Assembly: GCA_943788615.1 (NCBI GenBank)
Contig: CALSQY010000001.1
Coordinates: forward strand, 496,001-560,000
Length of the DNA stretch: 64,000 bases
Origin: UBA4465 sp002292365
GTDB taxonomy: Bacteria; Bacteroidota; Bacteroidia; Cytophagales; Cyclobacteriaceae
Reading direction: 5' to 3'
Translations under genes and position numbers: made by a program
Shown here: positions 37,503 to 47,370 of the stretch, piece after piece
How positions within the stretch are numbered: position 1 is the first letter of the stretch
Layout: each line of letters begins with the position of its first letter
The notes under the pieces: model-generated
Seen by the model: only the letters and a program-made list of their open reading frames with translations
What the model was told of the DNA's origin: nothing
Database searches by the model: none

Positions 37503-40500
37503 TTATGGAGATTTACTCTTTAAAGTTAAATCTAAGGCTACTGGAGTAGCAATAAATAGCGATGAATATGTACCAATAATTATACCTACTAAAAGTGCAA
37601 ATGAGAAGCCTTTAAGTACTTCTCCACCAAACAAGAAAAGAATGATAACAACGATCAACGTAGTTAATGAAGTGATGAAAGTTCTACTGATGGTATTACT
37701 TAAAGATTCATTAAATACTTGATAGATTTCAGAACCTGACTTGATGCCCAAATTCTCACGAATTCTATCAAAGACCACTACCGTATCATTGATTGAATAT
37801 CCAATAATGGTAAGTATGGCAGCAACAAAAACTTGATCTACCTCAAACGAAATACCCAAGAGATTTGCGATAGCAAACGATGAGATAACGAATAAAGCAT
37901 CATGAAAAAGGGCTACTATAGCACCAATACCAAACTGCCATTTCCTAAATCTCACCAAAATGTAAAGGAAAATACAAATCAATGCAATCACTGCAGATTT
38001 ATAAGATGAGTTTTTGATATCATCAGCTATAGTGGCACCTACTTTAGAAGAGCTACCTATTGAAAAATGGGTGGCATCGACCGCTGCATCATTTGCAATG
38101 TAGGTTTGATCTGTCGTAGCTTCTAATCCTGAGATCAAGGTTGCTTTAACAATTTCATCCGCAATGTCTGTATCGTCATCCGTTAAATAGCTGGTCGTGA
38201 TTTTTATAATCTTATCTGATCCAAAGGTCTTTACTTCAGTTCCTTGTCCATCAAAACTATCCGTGAGCTGAGTCTTGAGCATGGACGTTTCCATCGCATG
38301 ATCAAAGGAGACAACATAAGACCTACCTCCTTTAAAATCTACCCCCATAGAAAGGCCATTAAAGATCATAGCAAGTACCCCTACACTGATGAAAGTACCA
38401 CTGAAAATATAAGCTATTTTTCTTTTGCTTAGAAAATCAAAATGAAAATGAGTCAAGCTGTTCATGGATATTTTATTTGCAAAACTGAGGTTAGATTGAT
38501 CTCCTTTTTTAGAAAACCATTCAATGACTACCCGCGTTATGAATACCGCAGAAAAGAAAGAGCAAATAATACCAATGATCAGCGTTATGGCAAAACCTTT
38601 GACAGGTCCTTGCCCAAGCGTATAAAGAATGAATCCCACAATCATGGTAGTGACATTTGCATCTATGATGGAAGAATAGGCTTTCTTATAACCCGAGCTA
38701 ATGGCCTGTTTTAACCCGGACCCTAATCGTAATTCTTCCTTGATTCTTTCAAATATTAATACGTTTGCATCGATTGACATACCGATGGTCAATACAATTC
38801 CTGCAACACCAGGCAAGGTCAATGAGGCATTTAATTGAGCCAATATACCTAGGATGAAAAAGACATTTAAAAACAAGGCAAGATTGGCAATTAATCCACC
38901 TTTTGAATAATAAAAAACCATAAATACTATTACAATGGCCAAACCAGCCAGCATCGAATTGATGCCCTGTGCACGAGCGGATTTACCAAGCGTTGGTCCG
39001 ATGACCACATCTTCGACAATCGTAGTGGGCGCAGGTAGGGCACCTGCCTTAAGAATATTTGCCAAATCTTGCGCTTCATCAATGGTAAAATTACCTGAGA
39101 TGGATGAATTTCCATTCGGGATTTCTCCTTGAACAGTAGGTGCTGAGTATACAAAATCATCCAATACAATGGCAATTCTTTTACCTATATTATTACCTGT
39201 AAGACGCTTCCAAGCTTTCGCACCCATAGCATCCATTTGCATGGAAACAGCAGGCCTTGATCTCTCATCGAGATCTTGACGGGCATCTATGATAGATTCG
39301 CCGGTCAGTGGAGCTTTACCGTTTCTTGATTTTTTGATGGCATACAGTTCAAGAAGTTCAACGGGATCGAGGGCATCTTGCGTATCAATTTTTTTGACAA
39401 GCCACAGAAATTTAACTGTCGAGGGAATGACCGCCAGAACACTGGGATGTTGAAGAATTCTATTGATTCTAGAGGTATCCTTTATTTTGTAAACGAGACC
39501 ATATTGGGCTTGCAGTAAGCTGAAGATAGGAGATACCTCATTATTTTTGATTGTATCTAAAGAAGCAAGGGCTGTGTCAGCCTCTTGACTTAAAGCTGTG
39601 GCGGGATCATTGGTATTACTTGCCGTAGTATCATCATTATCCGATAATAAGGTGGAAAGATCCTCTAAAGCGGAAGCGTCAACGGCTTGTGCGTCGTCAT
39701 CAAGCGTTGCAGTAAAACCAATTTCTTTTACTGCAATATCGTTAATGCTTTGTAGAATAGGAGTTAATTCATTGATTTCATAAATCTCCCAAAACTCTAA
39801 TTTTGCGACGCCTTGGAGCAGCTTTCTTACACGCTCTGGATTATCCACACCAGGCAATTCTATTTGGATTCTTCCGGAACCTTGTAATTTTTGAATATTA
39901 GGTTGAGAAGTTCCAAATCTATCAATTCGAGTTCTTAGTATATTGAATGACCGATCAATGGCACCATCGATTTCTGTACCAATGATTTCCAAAACCTCGT
40001 CATCTGTAGAATTCAAATTGATACGCCCTCTATTGGAGGCATTAGAAAATATGTAAGCTAATGTTTTTTCAGATTCTAATTGTTTGTAGCGGGCATAAAA
40101 TTCATCTAAAAAGTTGAGCTGTGTACCTCGAATATTTTTTTCAGCTGTATTGATGGCTTCTAAATAATTTGGATCTTGGTTGTTATCACTCAATCCCTTG
40201 AGGATATCAACTGGAGAAACTTCGAGTGTTACGTGCATACCCCCTTGCAAATCAAGTCCAAGATTTAGTTCTGTTTCCTTGATGTCTTGATAGGTATAAT
40301 CTTGACCCAAAAGCGAGTAAATGGGGGTATTCCAAACCGAATCTAAATACCGTTGTTTTTCTGTGAAATTCACAGTCCCCGAAGGATCTATAGCTTGGTA
40401 AGTGGCTTCTTGTTGGACGCCTTGCGCTACGAACGTAAAGGAGAGGTAGTAAATACACAAAAGAGAGATAATAACTGTCAAAAAGACTATAAAACCTTTG

Positions 40501-40508
40501 TTTTTCAT
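37503..40508 (-). CDS. secDF: Protein translocase SecD-SecF fusion
   Basis: A 1001-aa fusion, the usual form in Bacteroidota, that uses proton motive force to complete Sec export. The SecD part has an N-terminal membrane helix, NLGLDLQGGMHVTLEVS near residue 83, a large periplasmic domain and five C-terminal helices (GMSIDANVLIFERIKEEL). The SecF part, from about 680, repeats the pattern: GLSMGVDFKGGRSYVVSF and GYSINDTVVVFDRIRENL. The conserved Asp and Arg of the proton path are present in both. The periplasmic region includes a Ser/Asp/Ala-rich stretch near residue 290-310. YajC is at 17.6 kb. Confidence 0.98.
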   Translation of the reverse strand: MKNKGFIVFLTVIISLLCIYYLSFTFVAQGVQQEATYQAIDPSGTVNFTEKQRYLDSVWNTPIYSLLGQDYTYQDIKETELNLGLDLQGGMHVTLEVSPVDILKGLSDNNQDPNYLEAINTAEKNIRGTQLNFLDEFYARYKQLESEKTLAYIFSNASNRGRINLNSTDDEVLEIIGTEIDGAIDRSFNILRTRIDRFGTSQPNIQKLQGSGRIQIELPGVDNPERVRKLLQGVAKLEFWEIYEINELTPILQSINDIAVKEIGFTATLDDDAQAVDASALEDLSTLLSDNDDTTASNTNDPATALSQEADTALASLDTIKNNEVSPIFSLLQAQYGLVYKIKDTSRINRILQHPSVLAVIPSTVKFLWLVKKIDTQDALDPVELLELYAIKKSRNGKAPLTGESIIDARQDLDERSRPAVSMQMDAMGAKAWKRLTGNNIGKRIAIVLDDFVYSAPTVQGEIPNGNSSISGNFTIDEAQDLANILKAGALPAPTTIVEDVVIGPTLGKSARAQGINSMLAGLAIVIVFMVFYYSKGGLIANLALFLNVFFILGILAQLNASLTLPGVAGIVLTIGMSIDANVLIFERIKEELRLGSGLKQAISSGYKKAYSSIIDANVTTMIVGFILYTLGQGPVKGFAITLIIGIICSFFSAVFITRVVIEWFSKKGDQSNLSFANKISMNSLTHFHFDFLSKRKIAYIFSGTFISVGVLAMIFNGLSMGVDFKGGRSYVVSFDHAMETSMLKTQLTDSFDGQGTEVKTFGSDKIIKITTSYLTDDDTDIADEIVKATLISGLEATTDQTYIANDAAVDATHFSIGSSSKVGATIADDIKNSSYKSAVIALICIFLYILVRFRKWQFGIGAIVALFHDALFVISSFAIANLLGISFEVDQVFVAAILTIIGYSINDTVVVFDRIRENLGIKSGSEIYQVFNESLSNTISRTFITSLTTLIVVIILFLFGGEVLKGFSFALLVGIIIGTYSSLFIATPVALDLTLKSKSP

Positions 40509-40576
40509 AATTGTTAAGTATTAAAAAATTAATTGAAGAATTTAAATTTGAATAGGTGAGCGTTCTTTTGGATACC

Positions 40577-40930
40577 CTAAGGGGCATTAGGGGAAATAAT
40601 ACGCTGGACTAGGACCAGAAAATATTTAGAAAGAAAAAGGTCAAATTGATTTAATAATAGACTTACACATTTGCGTTCTTCAAGGCCTAAAAAAAGATGA
40701 ATAAATTCATTAGAAAATTTAAAATTGAGGGCCGCTGTAGGGGATTGATTTGTTGTATAAGCTGAAATAGCCAGCGTACTTATATCATTGTCTTGATTGT
40801 CTGAAGACGCACAAGGGGCTATGACCCTTTGTTCCATCTGCGTGACAAAAGCCATAGAAGAGGTCAATGACAGCACCATCACCGGAACAATGACAGACTT
40901 ATAGATCCATATGCTATATGCTGTTTTCAT
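40577..40930 (-). CDS. Small hypothetical protein downstream of udk
   Basis: About 117 aa from the ATG at 40930 (an in-frame start 12 bases upstream is also open). The N-terminus is signal-peptide-like (VIVPVMVLSLTSSMAFV). The rest contains no motif I recognise. It lies 23 bases after the udk stop on the same strand, so it may be the last gene of the udk operon, but it could be a chance frame. Confidence 0.45.
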   Translation of the reverse strand: MKTAYSIWIYKSVIVPVMVLSLTSSMAFVTQMEQRVIAPCASSDNQDNDISTLAISAYTTNQSPTAALNFKFSNEFIHLFLGLEERKCVSLLLNQFDLFLSKYFLVLVQRIISPNAP

Positions 40931-40953
40931 AATCGCAGACAAAGGTAAGAAAT

Positions 40954-41586
40954 TTATTGTCTAGATACTATTTTTAAACGTTGCTCGATCTCATCACAAA
41001 GCAAAGGGAGGGATTCATCAAATTCATGTTGATTTGAAATGAGCAAGTTTACCTGATTTTTCAAGGGTAAAATATATTTTTTATAAGCGGGCAGGGCATG
41101 TTTTTCAAATTGATACTTGACCTCATTTAAGGTATAACCTCTAAGATGTAAATCTCGGGCTATTCTTCTTTTGAGCATTACATCCTCTGGAGCCTCTAAA
41201 AAAATTTTGAGATCTAATAATTTTGATAATTGGGGATAATAAAAGGTAAATAAACCTTCAACTAGAATCACAGGACAGGGTTTAATAGTCAGTGTTTTGG
41301 CTACAACTTCTTTTTGATTGAATTGATATTCCTTCAGTTCAATGGACTTTCCTGATGTTAGTTTTATGAGGTCAGAATAAAGCCGTTGATGATCAATAGC
41401 CTCAGGGAGGTCAAAGTTTTCAACACCTTGTTCATCTTTGACTTGAGCGTCCAAAGGCAAATAATAATTATCTAAAGAAACCTGAGCTATTTGATGTTTC
41501 GAAAAATACTGAGTTAACTGATTGGCTAAGAAGGTCTTTCCCGAACCACTCCCACCAGAAATGCCTATAATCAGTTGAGGGATCAT
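40954..41586 (-). CDS. udk: Uridine kinase
   Basis: A 210-aa P-loop kinase that phosphorylates uridine and cytidine to UMP and CMP in pyrimidine salvage. Walker A GISGGSGSGKT is at residues 8-18, then SLDNYYLP near 38 (substrate Asp/Tyr), NFDLPEAID near 58, VILVEGLFTFY near 106 and the lid KRRIARDLHLRGY near 135. Length and motifs are typical. The start overlaps the rdgB stop by 4 bases (ATGA). Confidence 0.95.
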   Translation of the reverse strand: MIPQLIIGISGGSGSGKTFLANQLTQYFSKHQIAQVSLDNYYLPLDAQVKDEQGVENFDLPEAIDHQRLYSDLIKLTSGKSIELKEYQFNQKEVVAKTLTIKPCPVILVEGLFTFYYPQLSKLLDLKIFLEAPEDVMLKRRIARDLHLRGYTLNEVKYQFEKHALPAYKKYILPLKNQVNLLISNQHEFDESLPLLCDEIEQRLKIVSRQ

Positions 41587-42155
41587 CTTGATATCAAATG
41601 TGCAAGTAATTTTTTAAGGGCGATACCTCTATGAGAGATTTCGTTTTTTTGAGATAAGGACATTTGAGCAAAAGTTTTCTTAAAGCCATTGGGTTGAAAG
41701 ATGGGATCATAACCAAATCCTTCAACACCCTCTTTTTCCAAGACTATTTTTCCATGAACGAGCCCTTCAAAAACAAATTTCCTTCCGTTTTCATCAAAAT
41801 AAGTTATGATGGTTTTAAATTGAGCTTTTCTGTCTTTTTGATCGATGAGATTGGCCAATAATAAATCGATATTATCTGCACTATGTCCGGTTCCAGCATA
41901 CCGCGCAGAAAATACGCCAGGTTCGTTGTTGAGGGCAGATACTTCCAAACCTGTATCATCCGAAAAACAAGCTTTTTGATATTTTTTAAAAATATATTCA
42001 GCTTTTATGAGCGAGTTTTCCTCTATAGTACTACCTGTTTCAGAGATTTCCTTTTCATTGAGATCACCTAAGCTCTGGAGCGTATATCTAGGTCCCAATG
42101 CATTACGTATTTCAATTAATTTATGCGGATTGTATGTGGCAAAAATAAGTTCCAT
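41583..42155 (-). CDS. rdgB: XTP/dITP pyrophosphatase (RdgB/HAM1)
   Basis: A house-cleaning nucleotidase that removes non-canonical purine triphosphates (dITP, XTP). The chosen ATG at 42155 gives 190 aa; the TTG one codon upstream is less likely. Motifs: FATYNPHKLIEIRNAL at the N-terminus, FSDDTGLEVSALNNEPGVFSARYAG near 69 with the catalytic Asp, and EGFGYDPIF and ISHRGIALKKL near the end. It starts in a TGATG overlap with the FKBP gene and overlaps udk at its end, so fkb-rdgB-udk form a coupled operon. Confidence 0.95.
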   Translation of the reverse strand: MELIFATYNPHKLIEIRNALGPRYTLQSLGDLNEKEISETGSTIEENSLIKAEYIFKKYQKACFSDDTGLEVSALNNEPGVFSARYAGTGHSADNIDLLLANLIDQKDRKAQFKTIITYFDENGRKFVFEGLVHGKIVLEKEGVEGFGYDPIFQPNGFKKTFAQMSLSQKNEISHRGIALKKLLAHLISR

Positions 42156-42775
42156 CAACGGACATAAAGAGGGGAAATTTCATATCTGAGAACGGAATAG
42201 GGAGAGATGATATTAGACGGATCACTTGAAGAGCCGAAGCCTAAGGCAGATGGCAACAATACCACGACTTGACCTCCAGTTTTCATGTTGACGAGTGCTG
42301 CCGATATGGCTTCAGATAAACCATTGCTTTGAAGAGTTACAGATAAAGAGGTATAATCTAGTGTCCAACCTGAAGAGGTATAAGTAAAAGTTAAAGGATT
42401 AAAAACTGGATAAATGTAATATTCAGAAGAATCTGGAATAATGGTTGATTTAAAAATCACTCCGTTTGCGTCGTATGCGGTGTAATTTATGGTAATGAGA
42501 TCATTATAATTTATACTATCGCCCTCTCCAATACTTTGGATTGCATACCTCGCTCCTGAAGCCGTTGTAAAAACTGGATCAAGACCATTTTCCTTTATGT
42601 AATGATCTATAGTTAGGCTGTCAGATTCCCATATTTCTTGATAATTAATGGTTTCAATAGCTTCATTTTCCTCACAAGAAATGAAGACTGAGATTAAAGA
42701 AATGAGGCAAATTGTCAGCAGGAATTCAATCCATCGATAAGTTTTGGCAGCGTTCATATTATTAGATTTAGACAT
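42155..42775 (-). CDS. FKBP-type peptidyl-prolyl isomerase lipoprotein
   Basis: A 206-aa protein with a lipoprotein signal (TICLISLISVFISC, Cys near 34). The C-terminal part is an FKBP domain: DSINYNDLITINYTAYDANGVIF, LSEAISAALVNMKTGGQVVVLLPSALGFG and a final strand LRYEISPLYV. Some active-site aromatic positions are less clear than in classical FKBPs, so catalytic activity is likely but not certain. It would act as a periplasmic or outer-membrane folding helper. It heads the coupled fkb-rdgB-udk operon. Confidence 0.85.
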   Translation of the reverse strand: MSKSNNMNAAKTYRWIEFLLTICLISLISVFISCEENEAIETINYQEIWESDSLTIDHYIKENGLDPVFTTASGARYAIQSIGEGDSINYNDLITINYTAYDANGVIFKSTIIPDSSEYYIYPVFNPLTFTYTSSGWTLDYTSLSVTLQSNGLSEAISAALVNMKTGGQVVVLLPSALGFGSSSDPSNIISPYSVLRYEISPLYVR

Positions 42776-42924
42776 GAATGAGTTAAAAATTATTAACTTT
42801 TACGTTAGCGACACGTAATTCTCTGCGATGATTATTTTTCATTTCCACCTTCGGTTGGCAAATTAACGCAACGTCTCGGATTAGACGATCAATTATTTCT
42901 TTTTTATTTAATTAAAAAGCACAT

Positions 42925-43947
42925 TTATGAAATTTGAGTTGATCCATATTTTTCTTTAAAATCAAGGGTCAAAAATTCAAATTTTTCAACGGTATCTTCC
43001 AGAGATAGATATGAAATACCTCCTGAAGCATTTTTATGACCTCCCCCTTCGAAGTGATCGCTTGCAAATTTATTTACCGCAAAATTCCCGGCGGATCGAA
43101 AAGATAATTTAACTTCTCCAGGACCTTCTTTCATAATGGTAGCCATGACAATTCCCTTGATGGATAGGGCATAGTTTACCAAACCCTCAGTATCTCCTTT
43201 TTCTAAATCGAACTGCTGAATATCTTTTTCGGAAATTGAAAAATACGCAATGTTTTTTTTCTGATCAACGATGAGCTTTTCAAGCAGTGAAAAACCAATA
43301 AACCTTAATCGGTTGATGGTGTTGGTGTCATAAATAGAACGACTTACTTGATTAATATTGGCCCCCAAATCAATTAATTCTGCTACCGATCGATGTACTT
43401 TAGAGGTAGTGTTTGCATGCCTAAATGAGCCAGTATCAGTCATAATACCCGCATAGAGACAGTTTGCTATATCTGCAGTAATGGCTTTTTTCCCGTCAAC
43501 TGATAGGATAAAATCATAAATTAATTCGGCAGTTGCTGCTGCAGAAGTATCCCAAAGTCGGTAGTCATCAAAATCCTCAGGATCTAGATGATGATCGATC
43601 ATTACTTTTAATGCGGGCGACGAGGCTACCGCTTCTGCGAGCCCTTTGATTCTGTTGAGACCTGAAAAGTCCAAACAAAATATCAAGGCACAGGATTGAA
43701 TCATTTCAAGAATTAAATCATCATCTGCTGAGTTGAACTCAAGAACCTGATCGTTGCCCGGGAGCCAAGAAATAAAATTAGGATAATCTGTGGGTGTGAT
43801 TACCTGAACCTCATGACCCCTTGCCTTTAGAAAATGAAAAAGCCCAAGAGAAGATCCCAGGGCATCAGCATCAGGACTTGCGTGCGTAGTGATGATGATT
43901 TTATGGAAATCTTCTAAAATGGGAATTAAATCAGTAATGGGCTTCAT
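42925..43947 (-). CDS. DHH-family phosphoesterase, NrnA-like
   Basis: About 340 aa from the ATG at 43947 (the TTG one codon before is less likely). The DHH domain shows the metal-binding motifs THASPDADALGS near residue 21, FCLDFS near 92 and MIDHHLDPEDF near 118. The DHHA1 domain at the C-terminus has GGGHKNASGG near 304. NrnA-type enzymes degrade nano-RNAs and dephosphorylate pAp; other DHH-DHHA1 proteins cleave cyclic-di-AMP products. It stands alone on the minus strand, divergent from ndk. Confidence 0.9.
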   Translation of the reverse strand: MKPITDLIPILEDFHKIIITTHASPDADALGSSLGLFHFLKARGHEVQVITPTDYPNFISWLPGNDQVLEFNSADDDLILEMIQSCALIFCLDFSGLNRIKGLAEAVASSPALKVMIDHHLDPEDFDDYRLWDTSAAATAELIYDFILSVDGKKAITADIANCLYAGIMTDTGSFRHANTTSKVHRSVAELIDLGANINQVSRSIYDTNTINRLRFIGFSLLEKLIVDQKKNIAYFSISEKDIQQFDLEKGDTEGLVNYALSIKGIVMATIMKEGPGEVKLSFRSAGNFAVNKFASDHFEGGGHKNASGGISYLSLEDTVEKFEFLTLDFKEKYGSTQIS

Positions 43948-44048
43948 CAATTATTTTTTTGGCAATAATAAAGGAGCAAAAATCATAAGAATTAAGGTTA
44001 AACACAAAACTTTTAATTTGAGTGGACTAATTATTTAAAATACCTACT

Positions 44049-44077
44049 TTTGTCACTTTAAAAAATTTATACCTTTG
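44049..44077 (+). promoter_or_regulatory. Bacteroidota promoter for ndk
   Basis: TTTG at 44049-44052 and TACCTTTG at 44070-44077, separated by 17 bases, match both boxes of the Bacteroidota sigma consensus (TTTG ... TAnnTTTG). The start codon is 12 bases downstream, so the transcript would have a very short leader. Confidence 0.75.
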
Positions 44078-44088
44078 ATTAAGCAAAA

Positions 44089-44511
44089 ATGACAACGACA
44101 AAGACCTTTACAATGATCAAACCAGACGCGGTAACCGCTGGTAACTCTGGGGCAATTATAAAGATAATTGAAGCGCACGGATTCGTAGTTAGCGCAATGA
44201 AATTGACGCAGCTCACAGCCGCCCAAGCGGGACAGTTTTACGGAATTCATAAAGAGCGACCTTTCTATAATGACTTGGTAGATTACATGTCTGGAGGGCC
44301 CATTATTCCCATGATATTGGAGAAAGAAAATGCGGTAGAAGATTTTCGAGCACTCATAGGGGCAACCAATCCAGTTGAAGCAGCTGAAGGAACCATACGT
44401 AAATTATTTGCTACTTCTATCTCGGCAAATGCCATTCACGGATCTGATTCACATAAGAATGCGTTGATTGAAGGAGATTTCTTTTTTTCAAATTTAGAAA
44501 AAATGAAATAA
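44089..44511 (+). CDS. ndk: Nucleoside diphosphate kinase
   Basis: A 140-aa NDP kinase that equilibrates nucleoside triphosphates through a phosphohistidine. Motifs: TFTMIKPDAV at the N-terminus, KERPFYNDLVDYMSGGPIIPM near 55, and NAIHGSDS near 116 with the active-site His. Length is normal. It has its own promoter and is not in an operon; scpA converges 3' of it. Confidence 0.97.
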   Translation: MTTTKTFTMIKPDAVTAGNSGAIIKIIEAHGFVVSAMKLTQLTAAQAGQFYGIHKERPFYNDLVDYMSGGPIIPMILEKENAVEDFRALIGATNPVEAAEGTIRKLFATSISANAIHGSDSHKNALIEGDFFFSNLEKMK

Positions 44512-44552
44512 ATCAAAAAGAAGCAGCCTTGAACGACGCAGGGCTGTAGCTT

Positions 44553-45332
44553 TTAAAGGCTACTGATTCTAGGCTCCATCCAAAAGTTGTTAAAACCTTC
44601 ACCGAGGCGCAGTAATATTTTTTTGAGTTGAAGTAATTCTAATACGGCCAAAAAGTTAAAAATTGCCAGTATTTTTTCCGGTTTTTCGGCCAACAATTCT
44701 GCAAAAGAGATCCGCTGATTTTTACTCACATAAAGCTTTTGAATTAAGACTTCTTTTTGGCTTTCAATGGTGTAGGGATAAGGAACAACCTGGTGGATAG
44801 GTTTATTTTTTTGTAGTTCATAGCGATTCACAACTTTGTGAAATACTTTCATTAGCTTGTAAAGATCTAAATTTTGAACTTCGGCATCAACATTTACTAA
44901 AGCGGCAATTTTTTTAATCTCTATCGCCAGATTGCCACGGTTTTCTCTTTGGAAACGTGTTGCTTCTAAGTTGGAGAGTTGCTCAATAACAGATTTATAT
45001 TTTTTATATTCCAAAAGGTGTTTGACCAATTCCTCTCTAGGATCAATTTCATTGCCTGATTCATCTAATACAGGTCTGGGAATTAACATTTTTGCTTTTA
45101 TGCGCATTAGGGTAGCGGCTACCAAAATAAACTCACTGGCCACTTCAATATTCATGTTTTTCATTTGGTGCAGATAGTCAAGAAAATCACGGGTAATGGT
45201 TGCAATTGGAATATCGTAAATATCTAATTCATCACGTTCAATAAAAAAAAGCAAAAGATCAAAAGGTCCTTCGAAAAGAGGGAGTTTAATTTCAAATTTT
45301 GTGCGTGGATCGTCAATTATGGAATCAGTCAT
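44553..45332 (-). CDS. scpA: Segregation and condensation protein ScpA
   Basis: About 259 aa from the ATG at 45332, which is preferred over the TTG at 45344. ScpA is the kleisin of the Smc-ScpAB condensin. Motifs: LPLFEGPFDLLLFFIERDELDIYDIPIATIT at the N-terminus (Smc neck-binding helices), EVASEFILVAATLMRIKAKMLIP near 64, and the C-terminal winged helix SFAELLAEKPEKILAIFNFLAVLELLQL. The partners scpB and smc are not in this window. Confidence 0.93.
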   Translation of the reverse strand: MTDSIIDDPRTKFEIKLPLFEGPFDLLLFFIERDELDIYDIPIATITRDFLDYLHQMKNMNIEVASEFILVAATLMRIKAKMLIPRPVLDESGNEIDPREELVKHLLEYKKYKSVIEQLSNLEATRFQRENRGNLAIEIKKIAALVNVDAEVQNLDLYKLMKVFHKVVNRYELQKNKPIHQVVPYPYTIESQKEVLIQKLYVSKNQRISFAELLAEKPEKILAIFNFLAVLELLQLKKILLRLGEGFNNFWMEPRISSL

Positions 45333-45443
45333 CAGATTAAGCAAAGATGCATGATTTGGAGAACCAAAAAAAGATTATTATTGTAAATAATCAGGGAGTT
45401 TGTTAGATCGAAAGTAAGGCTTCTTGTCATAAGATAATTAACC

Positions 45444-47351
45444 ATGCAAATTAAACAGGGTCCCCTTTTATCAAACGTAGATCATCCTACAGATTTACGG
45501 AAATTAGAGACACAACAGTTGCCTCAATTTAGTGAGGAATTGAGGAATTACATTATTGATCATGTCGCTACCTATGGTGGACATTTTGGAGCCAGTTTGG
45601 GAGTGGTTGAACTAACTGTAGCCCTACATTATGCATTTAATACTCCAATAGATCAACTGGTATGGGATGTGGGGCATCAAGCCTATGGACACAAAATATT
45701 AACGGGAAGAAAATCTCATTTCCATTCTAATCGTGTCTATGGTGGATTGTCTGGGTTCCCTAAGCGAGTTGAAAGTAAATTTGATGCCTTTGGGGTCGGG
45801 CATTCTTCAACGAGTATATCCGCAGCGCTTGGGATGTCCATAGCCAATCAGGCAGAAGGAAAGGATCGGCAGCATATTGCGGTCATTGGAGATGGAGCTA
45901 TGACTGGAGGAATGGCTTTTGAAGCCATGAACCATGCAGGTGTCTCTAATTCTAATCTCATTATTGTATTGAATGATAATTGCATGTCCATCGATCCCAA
46001 TGTGGGGGCTTTGAAAGAGTACCTTACGGACATTAGTACCTCTCAGATTTACAATAAATTTCGTGATGAGGCTTGGAAAATTCTAGGAAAAGTCAGTAAG
46101 TTCGGTCCCAATGCGCAGGAGCTCGTAGCCGGTGTCGAAAATAGCATAAAGACTTTTCTACTCAAACAAAGTAATCTATTTGAGTCTTTCAATCTCAGAT
46201 ATTTTGGACCGGTAGATGGGCATGATGTGAACCACTTGGTTCATGTTTTCAATGATCTCAAACAGATCCCAGGCCCAAAAATTTTACATTGTATTACGAA
46301 GAAAGGTAAAGGGTACGACGCGGCAGAAAAGAATCAAACCAAATGGCATGCTCCGGGTACTTTCGATAAAATTTCGGGAGAGATTCATAAAACTTCTTCC
46401 TTGACCCCACAACCCCCTAAATATCAAGATGTATTTGGCCATACTCTAGTTGAATTAGCAGATGAGAATCCAAAAATCATGGGAATTACTCCTGCGATGC
46501 CTTCAGGATCCTCTATGAATATTATGATGGAGGCATATCCTGAGCGGTCATTTGACGTGGGTATTGCCGAGCAGCATGCTGTTACCTTTTCTGCGGGTTT
46601 AGCGACACAAGGCTCGATACCTTTTTGTAACATTTATTCGACATTTATGCAGCGAGCATATGATCAAGTGATTCACGATGTTTGTGTTCAAAATTTACAT
46701 GTGGTATTTTGTCTAGATCGAGCAGGTTTCGCTGGAGCAGATGGTGCTACGCATCACGGTGCCTATGATATCGCCTTCATGAGGTGCATACCTAACCTCA
46801 TAGTTTCTGCACCCATGGATGAATCTGAGCTTAGAAATTTGATGTATACCGCTATGCAGGAAGGGTGTCCTTTTTGTATTCGATACCCAAGGGGTAAAGG
46901 GGTTTTAGTAGACTGGAAAACCCCTTTTGCTAAAATTGAAGTGGGGAAGGGTCGTAGGATAAAAGAGGGAAGAGATATCGCTCTGCTCACTTTTGGTACG
47001 GTAGGAAATTATGCACTGACGGCTCATAAAGAATTGGAGAAAATAGGGGTGACTGCCGCTTTGTACGATATGCGTTTCGTCAAACCCTTAGATACAGCTT
47101 TATTACATGACGTATTTAAATCGTATGATCATGTGATCACCATTGAAGATGGTTGTCTTATGGGTGGGTTTGGAAGCGCAGTAGCTGAGTTTATGGTAGA
47201 CCATGGTTATCAAGCAAAACTAGAGAGATTGGGAATTCCCGATCGAATGGTAGAGCATGGAACACAGCTAGAATTGCATAAAGAATGTGGATTTGACCCT
47301 CAAGGCATTTATCAAACAGTAGTAAAAATATTAGACATCGAAATTGCCTAA
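45444..47351 (+). CDS. dxs: 1-deoxy-D-xylulose-5-phosphate synthase
   Basis: A 635-aa thiamine-diphosphate enzyme that condenses pyruvate and glyceraldehyde 3-phosphate, the first step of the MEP isoprenoid pathway. Seen: GGHFGASLGVVELTVALH near residue 46, the TPP site GDGAMTGGMAFEAMNHAG...NDNCMSI near 149-180, DVGIAEQHAVTFSAGLA near 372 and DRAGFAGADGATHHG near 430. The length is normal and the frame is intact. No other MEP gene is nearby. Confidence 0.97.
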   Translation: MQIKQGPLLSNVDHPTDLRKLETQQLPQFSEELRNYIIDHVATYGGHFGASLGVVELTVALHYAFNTPIDQLVWDVGHQAYGHKILTGRKSHFHSNRVYGGLSGFPKRVESKFDAFGVGHSSTSISAALGMSIANQAEGKDRQHIAVIGDGAMTGGMAFEAMNHAGVSNSNLIIVLNDNCMSIDPNVGALKEYLTDISTSQIYNKFRDEAWKILGKVSKFGPNAQELVAGVENSIKTFLLKQSNLFESFNLRYFGPVDGHDVNHLVHVFNDLKQIPGPKILHCITKKGKGYDAAEKNQTKWHAPGTFDKISGEIHKTSSLTPQPPKYQDVFGHTLVELADENPKIMGITPAMPSGSSMNIMMEAYPERSFDVGIAEQHAVTFSAGLATQGSIPFCNIYSTFMQRAYDQVIHDVCVQNLHVVFCLDRAGFAGADGATHHGAYDIAFMRCIPNLIVSAPMDESELRNLMYTAMQEGCPFCIRYPRGKGVLVDWKTPFAKIEVGKGRRIKEGRDIALLTFGTVGNYALTAHKELEKIGVTAALYDMRFVKPLDTALLHDVFKSYDHVITIEDGCLMGGFGSAVAEFMVDHGYQAKLERLGIPDRMVEHGTQLELHKECGFDPQGIYQTVVKILDIEIA

Positions 47352-47370
47352 AAATCTTGAATGAATTCGT